In this document: positions 21,600 to 31,947 of the stretch, piece by piece
Numbering within the stretch: the stretch's first letter is position 1
Layout of the letters: every line of letters starts with the position of its first letter
The notes under the pieces: model-generated
Told to the model about the DNA's origin: nothing
Seen by the model: only the letters and a program-made list of their open reading frames with translations
Databases searched by the model: none
Position numbers and translations under genes: made by a program
From: Papaver somniferum
Taxonomy: Eukaryota; Streptophyta; Magnoliopsida; Ranunculales; Papaveraceae
Direction: 5' to 3'
Length of the DNA: 64,000 nucleotides
Assembly: GCF_003573695.1 (NCBI RefSeq)
Contig: NC_039363.1
Span: 166,796,747 to 166,860,746, forward strand

Positions 21600-21843
21600 T
21601 ACTCCCTCAGTACCATATATATAAGCGGGGGACACAATTCTCTTGGATTAAGAAAAGAACATTGGATTCATAATTTTTTATGTTTTTTCATGTTTTATCC
21701 CTTGTCATATTATTAACACAATTATCTATGCATCATAAATAAGGGTATATGTAGGAATATTTATCAAGGAAATAGTAGTTCGCCTATCTAAAAGGACAAG
21801 CAAAAAGCAAAATTCCGCCTATATAATAGGTACGGAGGGAGTA
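21600..21843. mobile_element. Stowaway-like MITE 2
   Basis: Left end TACTCCCTCAGTACCATATA and right end ATAATAGGTACGGAGGGAGTA are imperfect inverted copies; 244 bp, A/T-rich interior, no ORF. It shares its ends (ACTCCCTCAGTA) with the MITE at 38340-38556, so both belong to one family. Confidence 0.85.
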
Positions 21844-21859
21844 CATGTTTGCACTTATA

Positions 21860-22228
21860 TACTCCCTCCGTCCCACTATTAGATTAGATGATCTAGTTGA
21901 AGTTTGCACAATTCTTAAGGCAAGGAATGAGAAGGAGTATTTTTTATAATTATACCCTTATGGATAATAATTTGTCAAATTTAAAAATGATTTATCTCTA
22001 AAACTATACCATGGATTTTCGTAAACTTTGTATCATTGTAAAGCATTTTAAAACACTTATGTAACGAGTATAAATATGAATATCAAATTATATAGATCTC
22101 TTATACTAACGATAATCAATCAAAAGGATAATTTTAGAAATATTTCCTTGTTTAATGAAATAGGTCAATTAATGATGGGACAAAACTTTAAACTAACTAG
22201 ATCATCCAATAGTGGGACGGAAGGAGTA
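21860..22228. mobile_element. Stowaway-like MITE 3
   Basis: Left end TACTCCCTCCGTCCCACTAT and right end ATAGTGGGACGGAAGGAGTA are inverted copies; further in, GATGATCTAGTT pairs with AACTAGATCATC. 369 bp, no ORF. It differs in sequence from MITEs 1 and 2. Confidence 0.87.
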
Positions 22229-22386
22229 TCAGTTACAAACCACCCTTAACTCAAATGCATATAACCTCTTTATGATCAATCCACATTCAGTTATATGGCT
22301 TGTTACCCCATAGATAGGTCAATGAACCCCTAACATTCGATAGTTTTGTCTTCATGTTTTACTAACCAGGTACCCGAACAACAAGG

Positions 22387-23634
22387 ATGAAGCAATGGGG
22401 TATCCAAGCGCGAAAAAGGAACAAGGGAGGATACAGAAAAGAGAAGAAGAAGAAAAAGAAGATGATCAAAGTTTCTCCGTTGGGTGATTATGAACTAATA
22501 GTTTTTGAGATATTGAGTAGACTCCCTGCTAAATCACTTATGCAAAGATCCACACTTCATTGGTTTACACTTTACTCGGTCACAAACGCTCAGTTGTTGT
22601 GGTACTGTTGGTGCTACCTCCCTTCTCGTCAGGGTGCCATCTCTATGGTATTGGGATAAAGGTAATGAACGATGTTTCTTATCTGCGGAATTGTTATTAC
22701 CATCTGATGATGTGAGAGGAGCAGCAGCTGTTCAGGGGGAAATACCTTTTACATGGCCTAATGATGTATATATGTTCAGGGATAACTATTCTGTTTGTGT
22801 ATATAATCCCAGCACAAGAGAATCAACACTCTGGGAAGGTGATCTTGGAAATTACAAGGAGAAATAGTAATTTCGACTGGGATACATTTGGATATGATAT
22901 TGCTACCAAGGACTACAAAGTTGTATCTTTATGGAGTTGGTGTGGAGGACCTGAAGAGAAAGATTATGTTTGTGAGATCTTTAGTATGAGAAACAAGTCA
23001 TGGAGACGCATTGATGCAGTACCACCAGTTGCTCCCATACTTCGACATGATCTTACCAATTCTGTATATGCAAATGGTTCCATATACTGGTTGCGTGCTG
23101 ATGGTGAACCGTTGATTGTCGAGTTAAATTTTGTTACCGAAAAGTTTCGAGTAATCTCAGTTTCTAATTCCGTCATCATTGGTTCCTGTGATCGTTACAA
23201 GACTGATCTAATGGAAATGGGTGGCCACTTAGCTCTGTTAGCTAGCTAAAGTGAACGTAAATCCTACCAAGGCAAGGAATAAACATGGAGATGATGTCAT
23301 ACCCACTTCCTTGAAGATGTGTATACTGTATGAGGATCAAGAAAATACAAAGAATAGTACTATTGATTATCCCTGGATCGTGGAGTCTTTCGCGCTGCCA
23401 CCTATATTAGATTGGAGACCAGAAAGGGTGGATGTTATACCTATTCCTGGAACAGACTGGTTTTTTGTAAAATTAAATGACGATTTCTCCTTCTACTATT
23501 ACAACTTGAAGAATAAGAGTTATAGTAGGAAGTTTGTGTTAGACGGAACTGAGCGTTTCTGCAATGATGAGAATGGTGGACATGGTTCCATCGGATTCTA
23601 TCCTTTCACGGAAAATCTCTTGCCACTAAATTAA
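22387..23634 (+). pseudogene. F-box paralog A (frameshifted)
   Basis: The start is placed at MKQ, shared with paralogs B and D. After a Lys/Arg-rich leader the F-box begins (LGDYELIVFEILSRLPAKSL) but lacks 8 residues (an in-frame 24-nt loss covering the RFKCVxKSW region), then loses 17 nt, which shifts the frame. At least two more frame changes follow (about 22860 and 23250). The remaining frames match the F-box-associated domain of D: VYNPSTRESTLW, FGYDIATKDYKVVSLWS, CEIFSMRNKSWRRIDAVPP, NGSIYWLRADGEPLIVELN, and the C-terminal PFTENLLPLN before TAA 23634. F-box proteins are substrate receptors of SCF ubiquitin ligases; this copy cannot make one. Confidence 0.88.
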
Positions 23635-24709
23635 AGGGAAAATGAGATTCTCAATCAGATTGATTATTCACGGAGTGAGCTTCAGGATTGGTTCTGGCTC
23701 AGTTATCTTTAGGTCTTTTGTGAATAAAGCTAGCTAGTTTGCAGATCTATTCATGTGTGGTTTAGACTTACGTTGAATGAACTCTATTTTTGTTGATTTC
23801 ATTATTTTACAACTTGATGATGTGCTGATATCGCCATAAGGAATATGGAGTTCAAACAAGTTATACATTGAAGGATGATTCCATTCAGTTACCACGCTTT
23901 TACTATTTTTTTACAGGTTGTTTTGTGTTACTTTAATAATAAAATCTGACTCATAGAAATAAACAGCACTATCGTTTTATCGTTTTTGCAGGCCAAGTGA
24001 AGAGAAACAAGCTTGGTCAAGTTTCCGAGCCAGCTCCCGAAAAACATATGAAGATGCCCTCTAATAAACAATCACTAAGCTCACACATACTTGAAACCTT
24101 ATGTTTGTATACTTTGTCCTTGACCAGTACTTCTAATTTGATATTTGGCTCTTGGGCAGTCTTCTGTTTGGAGCATGGCCAAAAGTAAATCCCAACAACA
24201 TAACATTTGAGTAGAGTCTGAAAGATAATGGAGTCTATGAAGTTACCGATCAATCAAGAAAAAAAAAAGTAGTTTACAAAGTTCTCTACTCAAGCCTCAA
24301 CAATATCCAGAGCTGATCCATTTTTAAAACGATTATTAAAGTATCCCAAGTATGCACCCCAGCTGGTCGTGTAAATATGTGAACCGAGCTAGCTAGTTGG
24401 ATGAGATTAACGTGAGCACTTAAAGTGGTGGACATATGACAATCCAGTTGGAGCTGTAAGCATAATCTAAGTAAAATCGCCAAGATTATTATGAAGTTAC
24501 AGTCTCTCCGGCCAATTGGTGCTGCCATAGCACATGAAAGAACCGGCCCAAGGATTTGTTACCTCAAAGAGAACACATAGTCAACGGGTTGGACTAATGG
24601 ATTGGCGATGATGTCGCATATCGGTATATCCAGTAAGTTGCCGTTTCACTTTTTATATGTTCAGTTTTTGTACATAACCCTAGCTAGGAACGCAGAAGTT
24701 GAAACTAAG
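23635..24709 (+). other. Intergenic DNA between paralogs A and B
   Basis: Contains flank sequence that was duplicated with the genes: CACACATACTTGAAACCTTA (24082) and GGCCAAAAGTAAATCCCAAC (24177) have counterparts downstream of paralogs C (30167) and B (27811). No independent gene. The 5' end of B may extend upstream in frame to 24602, but paralog comparison favours the start at 24710. Confidence 0.5.
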
Positions 24710-25629
24710 ATGAAGCAATGCGATATCAAAGTGCAGAAAAGGCACAGCTGCCAGAAGAAAGCAAAGAAGGCGAAGATGATCAAAGTTGCTTCGCTAGGTG
24801 ATCATGAGTTAGTAGTTTGTCAGATACTGAGCAGACTCCCGGCTAAATCACTTATGAGGTTCAAGTGTGTATGCGAAAGTTGGCAATCTTTGATTCAAAG
24901 AGATGGACACTTCATTGATTTACACTTTAGTAGGTCACGAACACGCAGTTGTAATGGAACTGTTGGTGCGACCTCCCTTCTCGTCAGGGTGCCATCTCTA
25001 TGGTATCGTAATGGACGATGTTTGTTATCGGCGAAATTATTAATACCATCTGAAAGCGGCAATGGAGGAGGAGCAGCTGTTCAAATGAAAATACCTCTTA
25101 ATATTACTACTCGAATAAGCATGCTCAATATTGTCAATGGTTTGATTTGTCTTATGGACCAGAAATCACGTTGCGTTAGTGTATTTAACCCTAGCACCAG
25201 AGAATCAACACCCTGGATTAAGTCGATAGTTATGCAGAAACAAGAAGAAAAAGGTGGGCTTTCAAAGAATGATAAACTTTTGTTTGCTGGTTCTTGGGAT
25301 GCTGTCGGATACGATCATGCTACCAAGGACTACAAAGCCGTATCCTTTTGGACTTACAAGATAGATCACGTTTGTGAGATCTTTAGTTTGAGACACAAGT
25401 CGTGGCGAATCATCGATGCAGTCCCACCGGTTTGTCCCACCCTTATACATTTTACACATTTTGTTCATGTGACTGGTTCCATATACTGGTTGCGTGCTGG
25501 TAAACCAATTATTGTCGTTGTCGAATTAAATTTGGTCACTGAAAAATTTAGAGTAATCTCAGTTCCTAATGAAATCATCATTTATTCCTGTATCGGTGGT
25601 TGTTACAAGACTGAAGTAATGGAAGTAGG

Positions 25630-27095
25630 AAATACCATATGGTCCTAGGAATAATATATTAGGATGAGTCTAGTCCAGTTGACCCAATCAACTGTCTGTT
25701 TGGTCTTTTTTGGTAAAATATATTACAATTTGGTCCTACAAATTATGGTTTAGTCCTAAGATGACGTCATGGATGATGTAATTTTGGTCTGGTAGGGACA
25801 AAAATATCCATTTTTGGAGACCCGTATATATGCAAAATGGAAAATAATTTTATTTTCAGATTCACTTTCTCTCTCTTAGTTTCAGATCTACTTTCTCTCT
25901 CATTTGATTTTTTTTTTCGTGTTGCTGTTTTGTTTGAAGATTGAGATGAAGATTTTATACAGAGAAAACTTCGAGAACTGCTACTGTTTGGTTTTACGTC
26001 TAGAAAACTTCGTCGCATTCTTCTTCTTCTCTCTAGAAAAAAATCAAGAAACGAAAGAAAAAACGGAGTTTGATTTCTTGATTTTGGTTGATTTATATTT
26101 ATGTTTATTATACAATAAAAAATGGTTGATTCTTATTATTCACTTCTCTTTTCTGCTGCTGTTGTTAAGCTGTTGATTTTGAAGATTGGGTTACTAATTT
26201 TTTTCGCTTGTTGTTTGCTGTAAAATAAGGTGAAGATGATAATATTTTGGTGTTGCTGCTTTTTTTGTTGCGGCTGTTGTTTGATGATAAAGATCTGCGG
26301 TTGAAGACGTTACAAATCTGCAGTTGAAGATTACGGGATCTGTTTGTTTAAAGACGATGAAGACTTCGAGATTTGTTGTTGTTGAAGACGGTGATTATTT
26401 TCTGATGAAAAATATCTGTTGTTGTTTGTTTTGTTTGCTGCTACTGTTGAAGACGGCATGCTGTTGAAGATGATGAAGAATTTCTTTCTGCTGCAGTTTT
26501 GAAGATGATGATGCTGCAGTTCATTCTATAAATGAACTCTGTTTTTTTTAGGTGAGTTCATTTCCGGAATGAACTCTGTTTTTTTAGGTTTTTATATGGA
26601 GTTCATTTCCGGAATGAACTCTGTTTTTTTAGGTTTTTATATGGAGCTCATTTTTTTTAGGTTTTTATATGGATTTCATTTTTGAAATGAACTCTGTTTT
26701 TTTACGTTTTTATATGGAGTTCATTTCTTGAATGAACTATGTTTTTTTAGGTTTTTATATGGAGTTCATTTCTGGAATGAATTATGTTTTTTTAGGTTTT
26801 TATATGGATTTCATTTCTGGAATGAACTTTGTTTTTTTAGGTTTTTATATGGAGTTCATTTCTGGAATGAACTATTGTTTATATAGGTGAATTCTGAAAA
26901 AATAAGTAGAAATTAATAGGAAGTCATTTTGACGAATGAACTGTTACAAAAAAAAAGTAGAAATTAATACGGAAGGGTACTTTTGTCCATTTAATATTTT
27001 TAAATAATTATGGACCAAACAGTAAAGACGTTTTTCCAAAAGACTAAACTGACATGGAACCACATAAAAAGGGACCAAACGATATTTTTCCCATT
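25630..27095. mobile_element. Insertion of about 1.46 kb in F-box paralog B (unclassified)
   Basis: Boundaries come from comparison with paralog D. The left end (GGAAATACCATATGGTCCTA) and the reverse complement of the right end (GGGAAAAATATCGTTTGGTC) look like imperfect inverted termini, and both ends carry several TTTGGTCC-type words. The interior has a CT-rich tract (25860-25910), Gln/Leu-like GTTGTTG/GAAGA low complexity (26200-26510) and a palindromic minisatellite (26518-26890). I see no transposase or reverse transcriptase. Class unknown; a non-autonomous DNA transposon is the likeliest. Confidence 0.6.
26518..26890. repeat. 45-bp minisatellite with palindromic core
   Basis: About eight units, period 45 bp (GAGTTCA at 26554, 26599; GAGCTCA at 26644), with one shortened unit. 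Each has the inverted repeat GAGTTCATTTCCGGAATGAACTC, split here as GAGTTCATTT/CCGG/AATGAACTC, followed by TGTTTTTTTAGGTTTTTATATG. Confidence 0.92.
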
Positions 27096-27473
27096 TACAA
27101 TAGACAGAGGAAACATGAGGATGATGTAACACCCACACCCGCCAAGATGTATATATTGTTGGATGATCCATACCAAGGAAAGAATAGCCCGACTGATTAT
27201 GACTGGATGATAAGGAAGTTCGAAGGGTCACCGTATTTCGATTTGAGGCTATTACAAAGACATTTTATTATACCCATTCCGGGAACGCACCTACTGATTG
27301 TAAGATCACATGATAATTTCTCCTTCCACTATTACAATTGGATGGAGAAGACATACAGTAGGAAGTTTAACATAAACGGATCCGAGTCTTTCTTTGATAA
27401 GAAACCCAATAATGGGGAACTTGATTATGTCGGGTTCTATACATTCACGGAAAATCTTTTGTCTTTAAATTAA

Positions 27474-28120
27474 AGAGCACGGTTGGTGTTCCTTTATCTT
27501 TTAGGTGTCATGTTAACACCATAGATATGTGAAGCAGGAAGTCGAAACTAAACGGAACCAAGTCTTTCTTCAATTAAAAAAATCTAATATTAATGATGCT
27601 GATGATTAACCTAGCTAGTTTGTAGATATGCTATTATTCATGTGTGGTTTGGACTTGGACTAAATGATTTTTTTTTTAATACTATGTAACCTATATTGCT
27701 TCAGGGTTCACTATTTTTGGTTTACTGTCTTTGTTTTTCTTATTGATAATTAAGCTTATTTTAGAACCTGTTTATGTCTTGATCGGTAATGGTTATGTTA
27801 CTTTTGTACCATGGCCGAAAGTAAATCCCAACAGTGTAACATTCAATTAGACTCTAAAGCAGATAATAAAGTAGTCTACGAGGTTCTCCATACATAAGAA
27901 TATCCAGAGTCTATGTAGTTGGTTTTGTAACCATGCATGTTCTAGGTAAGTGTGCAACTCACATGAACGGATCTAGTTAGATGGGACTGGTTAGGTAAGT
28001 GTGCAACTCACATTTGGCATAGTTGCGCATGATTTTAGGGTACATGGATTGGCAATGGGAGTCATGTATGCTTCTTTTTTCAATATCTAGTAATTAAGTT
28101 GCCGATTGCACTTTCTATAC
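27474..28120 (+). other. Intergenic DNA between paralogs B and C
   Basis: Shares its beginning (AAGAGCACGGTTGGTGTTCC) with the sequence after paralog D, so it is a duplicated 3' untranslated region. GGTTAGGTAAGTGTGCAACTCACAT-type sequence occurs twice (about 27942 and 27990). No gene. Confidence 0.5.
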
Positions 28121-29438
28121 ATGCCCATAATTAAACTTTCATTAGAGAAGTACCAAGATGCGGTATCCAGCAGCGAAAAAGGCAAAACAAGAGAGCAGAT
28201 CGAAAGAAAAGAGAAGAAGAAGATGATGTCGTTCAAAGTTTCTCCACTAGCTGATTGTGATTTTATAGTCAGTGAGATATTAAGCAGACTCCCTGCCAAA
28301 TCACTTATGCGGTTCAAGTGTGTAAGCAAAAGCTGGCGATCCACACTTCATCGATTTACACTTCAATCGTTCACAAACACGGAGTTGTAGTGGCACTGTT
28401 GGTGCTACCTCCCTTCTCATCAAGGTGCCATCTCTGTGGAAGCGGAATAAACGTGATCAACTGTGTCTGTTACTGGCAGAATTGCGAATACCATCTGAAA
28501 GCGGCGATGTAAGAGGAGGAGCAGCTGTTTAGAGGAAAGTACCTCCTAATGTGGGAGATAATACTATTTCCCGAGTAAGGATGCTCAATATTGTCAATGG
28601 TTTGATTTGTCTTATGGACCCCGATTCACATTCTGCTCGTGTATACAACCCTAGCACCAGAGAGTCGACACCTTGGATCAAGTCAGTAATTATGCGAAAA
28701 CTTGAAGAAAAAGGTAGGTTTTTGAAACATGATGAAACCACCAAGGACTACAAAGTGGTATCCTTATGGAGTCGTGGTGGAGGAAAAAACAAGGCACATC
28801 GCCTTTGTGAGATTTTTAGTTTGAGAAACAAGTCGTGGAAAATCATTGATGCGGTCTCGCCAGTTAGTCCTATCGTTCTATATCATCTTACTCATCCTGT
28901 CTACGCCAATTGTTCCGTATACTGGTTGCGGGCAGATGGTAAACCAACGGTCGTCGAACTAAACATGAGTACCGAAAATTTTAGAGTAATCTCAGTTCCT
29001 AACTCTATCGTCTTTGGTTTTTATGGCCGTTACAAGACTGCTGCAATGGAATCCCTCTTAACCAAAGAGGATGTACGTCCTAACAAGAGAAAGAGGGAAC
29101 GCGAAGATGGTTCCATGGAGATATGTATATTGTATGATGATCAAGACAAGACAGAGAATAGTACTACCTGGACGCCTGCGTCATTCGCAGTGTCACCTGA
29201 TTTTGATTCAAGCCAATTGCAGAGATATACTATTGTACCCATTCCAGGAGCGGACCTATTCATTGTAATATCATATGACAATTTCTCCTTCTACTATTAC
29301 GATTCGAAGAAGAAAAGCTACAGAGGGGAGTTTAAATTAAAAGGAACCAAGCCTTTCTTTCAGAGGAAATCCAATAATGGAGAACATGATGACGTCGGGT
29401 TCTATACATTCACGGAAAACCTTATGCCTTTAAATTAA
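28121..29438 (+). pseudogene. F-box paralog C (frameshift and nonsense)
   Basis: The first in-frame ATG is 28121, another is at 28223 just before the F-box. The F-box is complete through LPAKSLMRFKCVSKSWRS, then the 17-nt deletion also seen in paralog A shifts the frame. The second frame carries an in-frame TAG at 28530-28532 (CAG in the paralogs), then 300 open codons to TAA 29438: MLNIVNGLICLMDPDSHSA, VYNPSTRESTPWIKS, TKDYKVVSLWS, FSLRNKSWKIIDAV, VYWLRADGKPTVVELN, FYTFTENLMPLN. About 16 residues before TKDYK are lost in frame. Not translatable as a full F-box protein. Confidence 0.9.
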
Positions 29439-29599
29439 AGAGAACGGTTGGTGTTGCCTTTAAATTTTATGGCAATGCCATCATAAAATTTTACTATCAT
29501 TCTGCTATGATTAACTATATTTACATTTTCATGGTTTTTCCTTTCTATACAAGTCAGACAAGTGTTTTATAAATCTCAACAACTTTTGATGCTCAAGTG

Positions 29600-30165
29600 T
29601 CCAGAACATCTTCCTCAGGATTCTCATGACGACATATACATCCCAATAAAAAACAAACTTTGGCTTGATTTTGCATACCACTTGACATGCCTCGTTTGAT
29701 ATGCCTGATCAGCAATGAGCTTCGTGTAGAACTGAGGATGAAACAGTAGATCATGTGCTTCTTCATTGTACCTTTTTGTATAAGGTGTGGTCGTACTTTC
29801 TTGGAAAGTTGATTTAGCAATGAGGTAGACAACGGAAGGCTACATTAAGTGATGGAAGATGAAAATCCCTAATGCTACTCGTTATTTCATATGGAACCCT
29901 TCCTTGCATGATCTGGTGGGTGTTATGGATGTAAAGTCTCTTATCTTTCAATGGGGACTTCCCTCTCATGTTTTTAAAGCTTGTATTTTGATGACTTGGT
30001 TCACAATCGGAAGGCGAAGATTTATATGTAACTTTGCCACCAGCTAGCTTCTTAATATGGCACTTCCAGACTCTCTTTGATGGCTGAGTGTCTGTACGTA
30101 CTTTTTTGTGCCTGCACCTGGTAATCAATATTAACGTTTCTCAAAAGAAAAGAAAAGAAAAAACC
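29600..30165 (+). mobile_element. LINE 3'-end relic
   Basis: 29725-29812 encodes CRTEDETVDHVLLHCTFLYK and VWSYFLGK, the zinc-binding region that ends plant L1-type reverse transcriptases. Downstream frames are broken, and the segment ends near 30130-30165 with CCTGCACCTGGTAATCAATA and an A-rich tail (AAAAGAAAAGAAAAGAAAAAA). It interrupts sequence that is continuous downstream of paralog A (CACACATAC.TGAAA, 30167). 5'-truncated, as usual for LINEs. Confidence 0.75.
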
Positions 30166-30372
30166 TAGCCCACACATACCTGAAAGGCTGAAACTTTATG
30201 TTTGTGTTTCTGAATGTTCAATATGATTTTTACTTTGTCGTGAACCAGTATTTGTAGTTTGATACTAGCTCTCGCTCAATTTCAGTCTACCCTGATGTTG
30301 AGATTAATTATTCAGTGGTAATGGTTATCTATAATTGGGTCAATAGTTTATGAACTTCTGAAGCCTCGATGG
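30166..30372 (+). other. Duplicated flank downstream of paralog C
   Basis: Matches the sequence after paralog A (CTTTATGTTTGT, GTGAACCAGTA, TTTGATA). No gene. Confidence 0.45.
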
Positions 30373-30381
30373 TTTATTATC

Positions 30382-31664
30382 GGTAATTTTAATAAAGTGC
30401 CACACTTTCATTTTTACATTTAAGAAATTACCACCATTTTTTTCAAACTTAATAAAATGCCACGTTTTTGATTTTTTCCATCCCGTTTTTTCAAAGAACA
30501 GTTAGCATCTGTTAGTGCGTAGGTGGCAGTTATTCATCATAGTAAAAGACATTTAACCCTCAACTCATCATATTGAGCCATAACCGATTTAAATTGTTAG
30601 TCACAGCTAAACCCTGAACTCAAATCACCGCTCCTTTTCATCTTCTTCCCCAGTTCTCAAAACCCAATAGTTACTTAAAATACAATACTTACCGGTACAA
30701 TGCTGGATTCAGAAAGTGATTAAAAAAAATGATCATTAGTTAACTTATCAATCACATAATTCATATGGCTTATACCTCCATTAATGGTTCTGCTGGTGCT
30801 TTTATGCTAATACAACTCGCAACAAAATTCAAGAACAACACACTGATATGAGATGAAAAACCTTTACAACTAATATACGTGATTATTAATGCAAACAGGT
30901 TGTAGGCGATGGAAATTTGGCTGTGGATCTTTCACAAACAACTAATGTGCAAAAAAAAGAGATGATTAAGAGGTGCATTTCATCTGTCACATTTAACAAT
31001 CAGCACCATTTATAACTTTCTGCATTTGCAAATTCCACCAAGCTGCTGTGACTATGAACTGAATGATTTAGAGTTATGGGTATGTGTTGAATGTTAAGTT
31101 GTCGCAGGGAAGAAGATAGAATGATTCCATGAACCAACAATAGCTGAAATGGGTATCACCAGCAAAACGTATTTGAACTGTTTGAATAATAGCCTGAACG
31201 AGCAATTCTCCTTCAATTCTTCTTTATTGTTGAGGTATCGACTAAGTTATCTGTCAGGTTTCATTACTGATGGTTAGCCATGATATCGACTGCATACAAG
31301 AAGGAGTGTTCAAATTCTAATCTGGTTTGGGTGAGTCAGTCGAAGAAACGGCAGTTCTGTTTGAGGAGCTGTTAACCATGGCTCGATGGCTGAGTACAAG
31401 GCTCAGTTGGCATTGGCTAGGACTCGAATTAAAGTCGAGATAAACAAGGAATTTGAGCCAGTGAAAACAGCTAGGGTAAAACAGTAATTTCAATTAAATT
31501 TTAATTTCTTCCGGTAAGATGTTGACTCGTTCCAACAAAATTGACTAACTTAGGTGCGCCTTAACAGAATTATTAACAGTTGTGGCATTTAATAAATTCT
31601 GAAAAAAAAAGGTGGCATTTTCTTGAATCGGGATATGCAAGTGTGTCAGTTTCTTAAATATCCC
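30382..31664. mobile_element. Mutator-like non-autonomous element (1283 bp)
   Basis: Flanked by the perfect 9-bp repeat TTTATTATC at 30373-30381 and 31665-31673, the typical Mutator target duplication. Its ends are long imperfect inverted repeats: left GGTAATTTTAATAAAGTGCC(ACACTT), right (reverse complement) GGGATATTTAAGAAACTGAC(ACACTT), with a second conserved block (AATGCCACCTTTTTTTT-like) further in. No transposase. The interior (about 30890-31450) is less AT-rich and might be captured host sequence, but I cannot name a source. Confidence 0.82.
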
Positions 31665-31757
31665 TTTATTATCTATAGTTGGGTCAGTACATATATTGAT
31701 ATATTCCCAGGTCTATGTGCAAGTTTTGTTGAATCATGAGGTAATAAAGTTCGAGCT

Positions 31758-31808
31758 AGTTTTGGTAACTCAACCGAAACTAGTTAAGTTTTGGTAACTC
31801 AACCGAAA
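31758..31808 (+). repeat. Direct repeat in the promoter of F-box gene D
   Basis: AGTTTTGGTAACTCAACCGA (plus AA) occurs twice, 29 bp apart (31758 and 31787), ending 35 bp before the TATA box. A regulatory role is possible but unproven. Confidence 0.6.
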
Positions 31809-31842
31809 AGTGGGACTTTCCCTTTTCGTGGGATAGAGATGG

Positions 31843-31850
31843 TATAAATA
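31843..31850 (+). promoter_or_regulatory. TATA box of F-box gene D
   Basis: TATAAATA, 98 bp upstream of the chosen ATG, in an otherwise mixed-composition promoter; predicted transcription start near 31875 and a 5' untranslated region of about 70 nt. Confidence 0.6.
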
Positions 31851-31947
31851 TCACAAGTAAACCTTCGTCAGAGATCAAATTGCTCTTGCTGCTCAATCTG
31901 TGTACGTAACCAAAACCCTAGCAGGGAACGAAGAAGTTGAAACTAAG

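Larger units (their letters stand above)
24710..27473 (+). pseudogene. F-box paralog B, split by an insertion
   Basis: Start at the conserved MKQ Met (24710). 24710-25630 encodes an intact N-terminal part of about 307 residues: F-box LGDHELVVCQILSRLPAKSL with RFKCVCESWQSLIQRDGHF, then the associated domain (VFNPSTRESTPW, VGYDHATKDYKAVSFW, CEIFSLRHKSWRIIDAVPP, GSIYWLRAGKP). At about 25630 it runs into foreign DNA and ends at TAG 25648. The C-terminal third resumes at about 27100 (KHEDDVTPTPAKMYILLDD, IIPIPGTHLLIV, NFSFHYYNW, FTENLLSLN) and ends at TAA 27473. About 15 residues present in D are lost at the insertion. A truncated 313-residue F-box protein could still be made from the first part. 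Both halves are otherwise open, so the insertion is younger than the duplications. Confidence 0.88.

Noticed and set aside
24602..24709. N-terminal extension of F-box paralog B to 24602
   Set aside because: Paralogs A and D start at the MKQ Met; the extra 36 residues are not shared.
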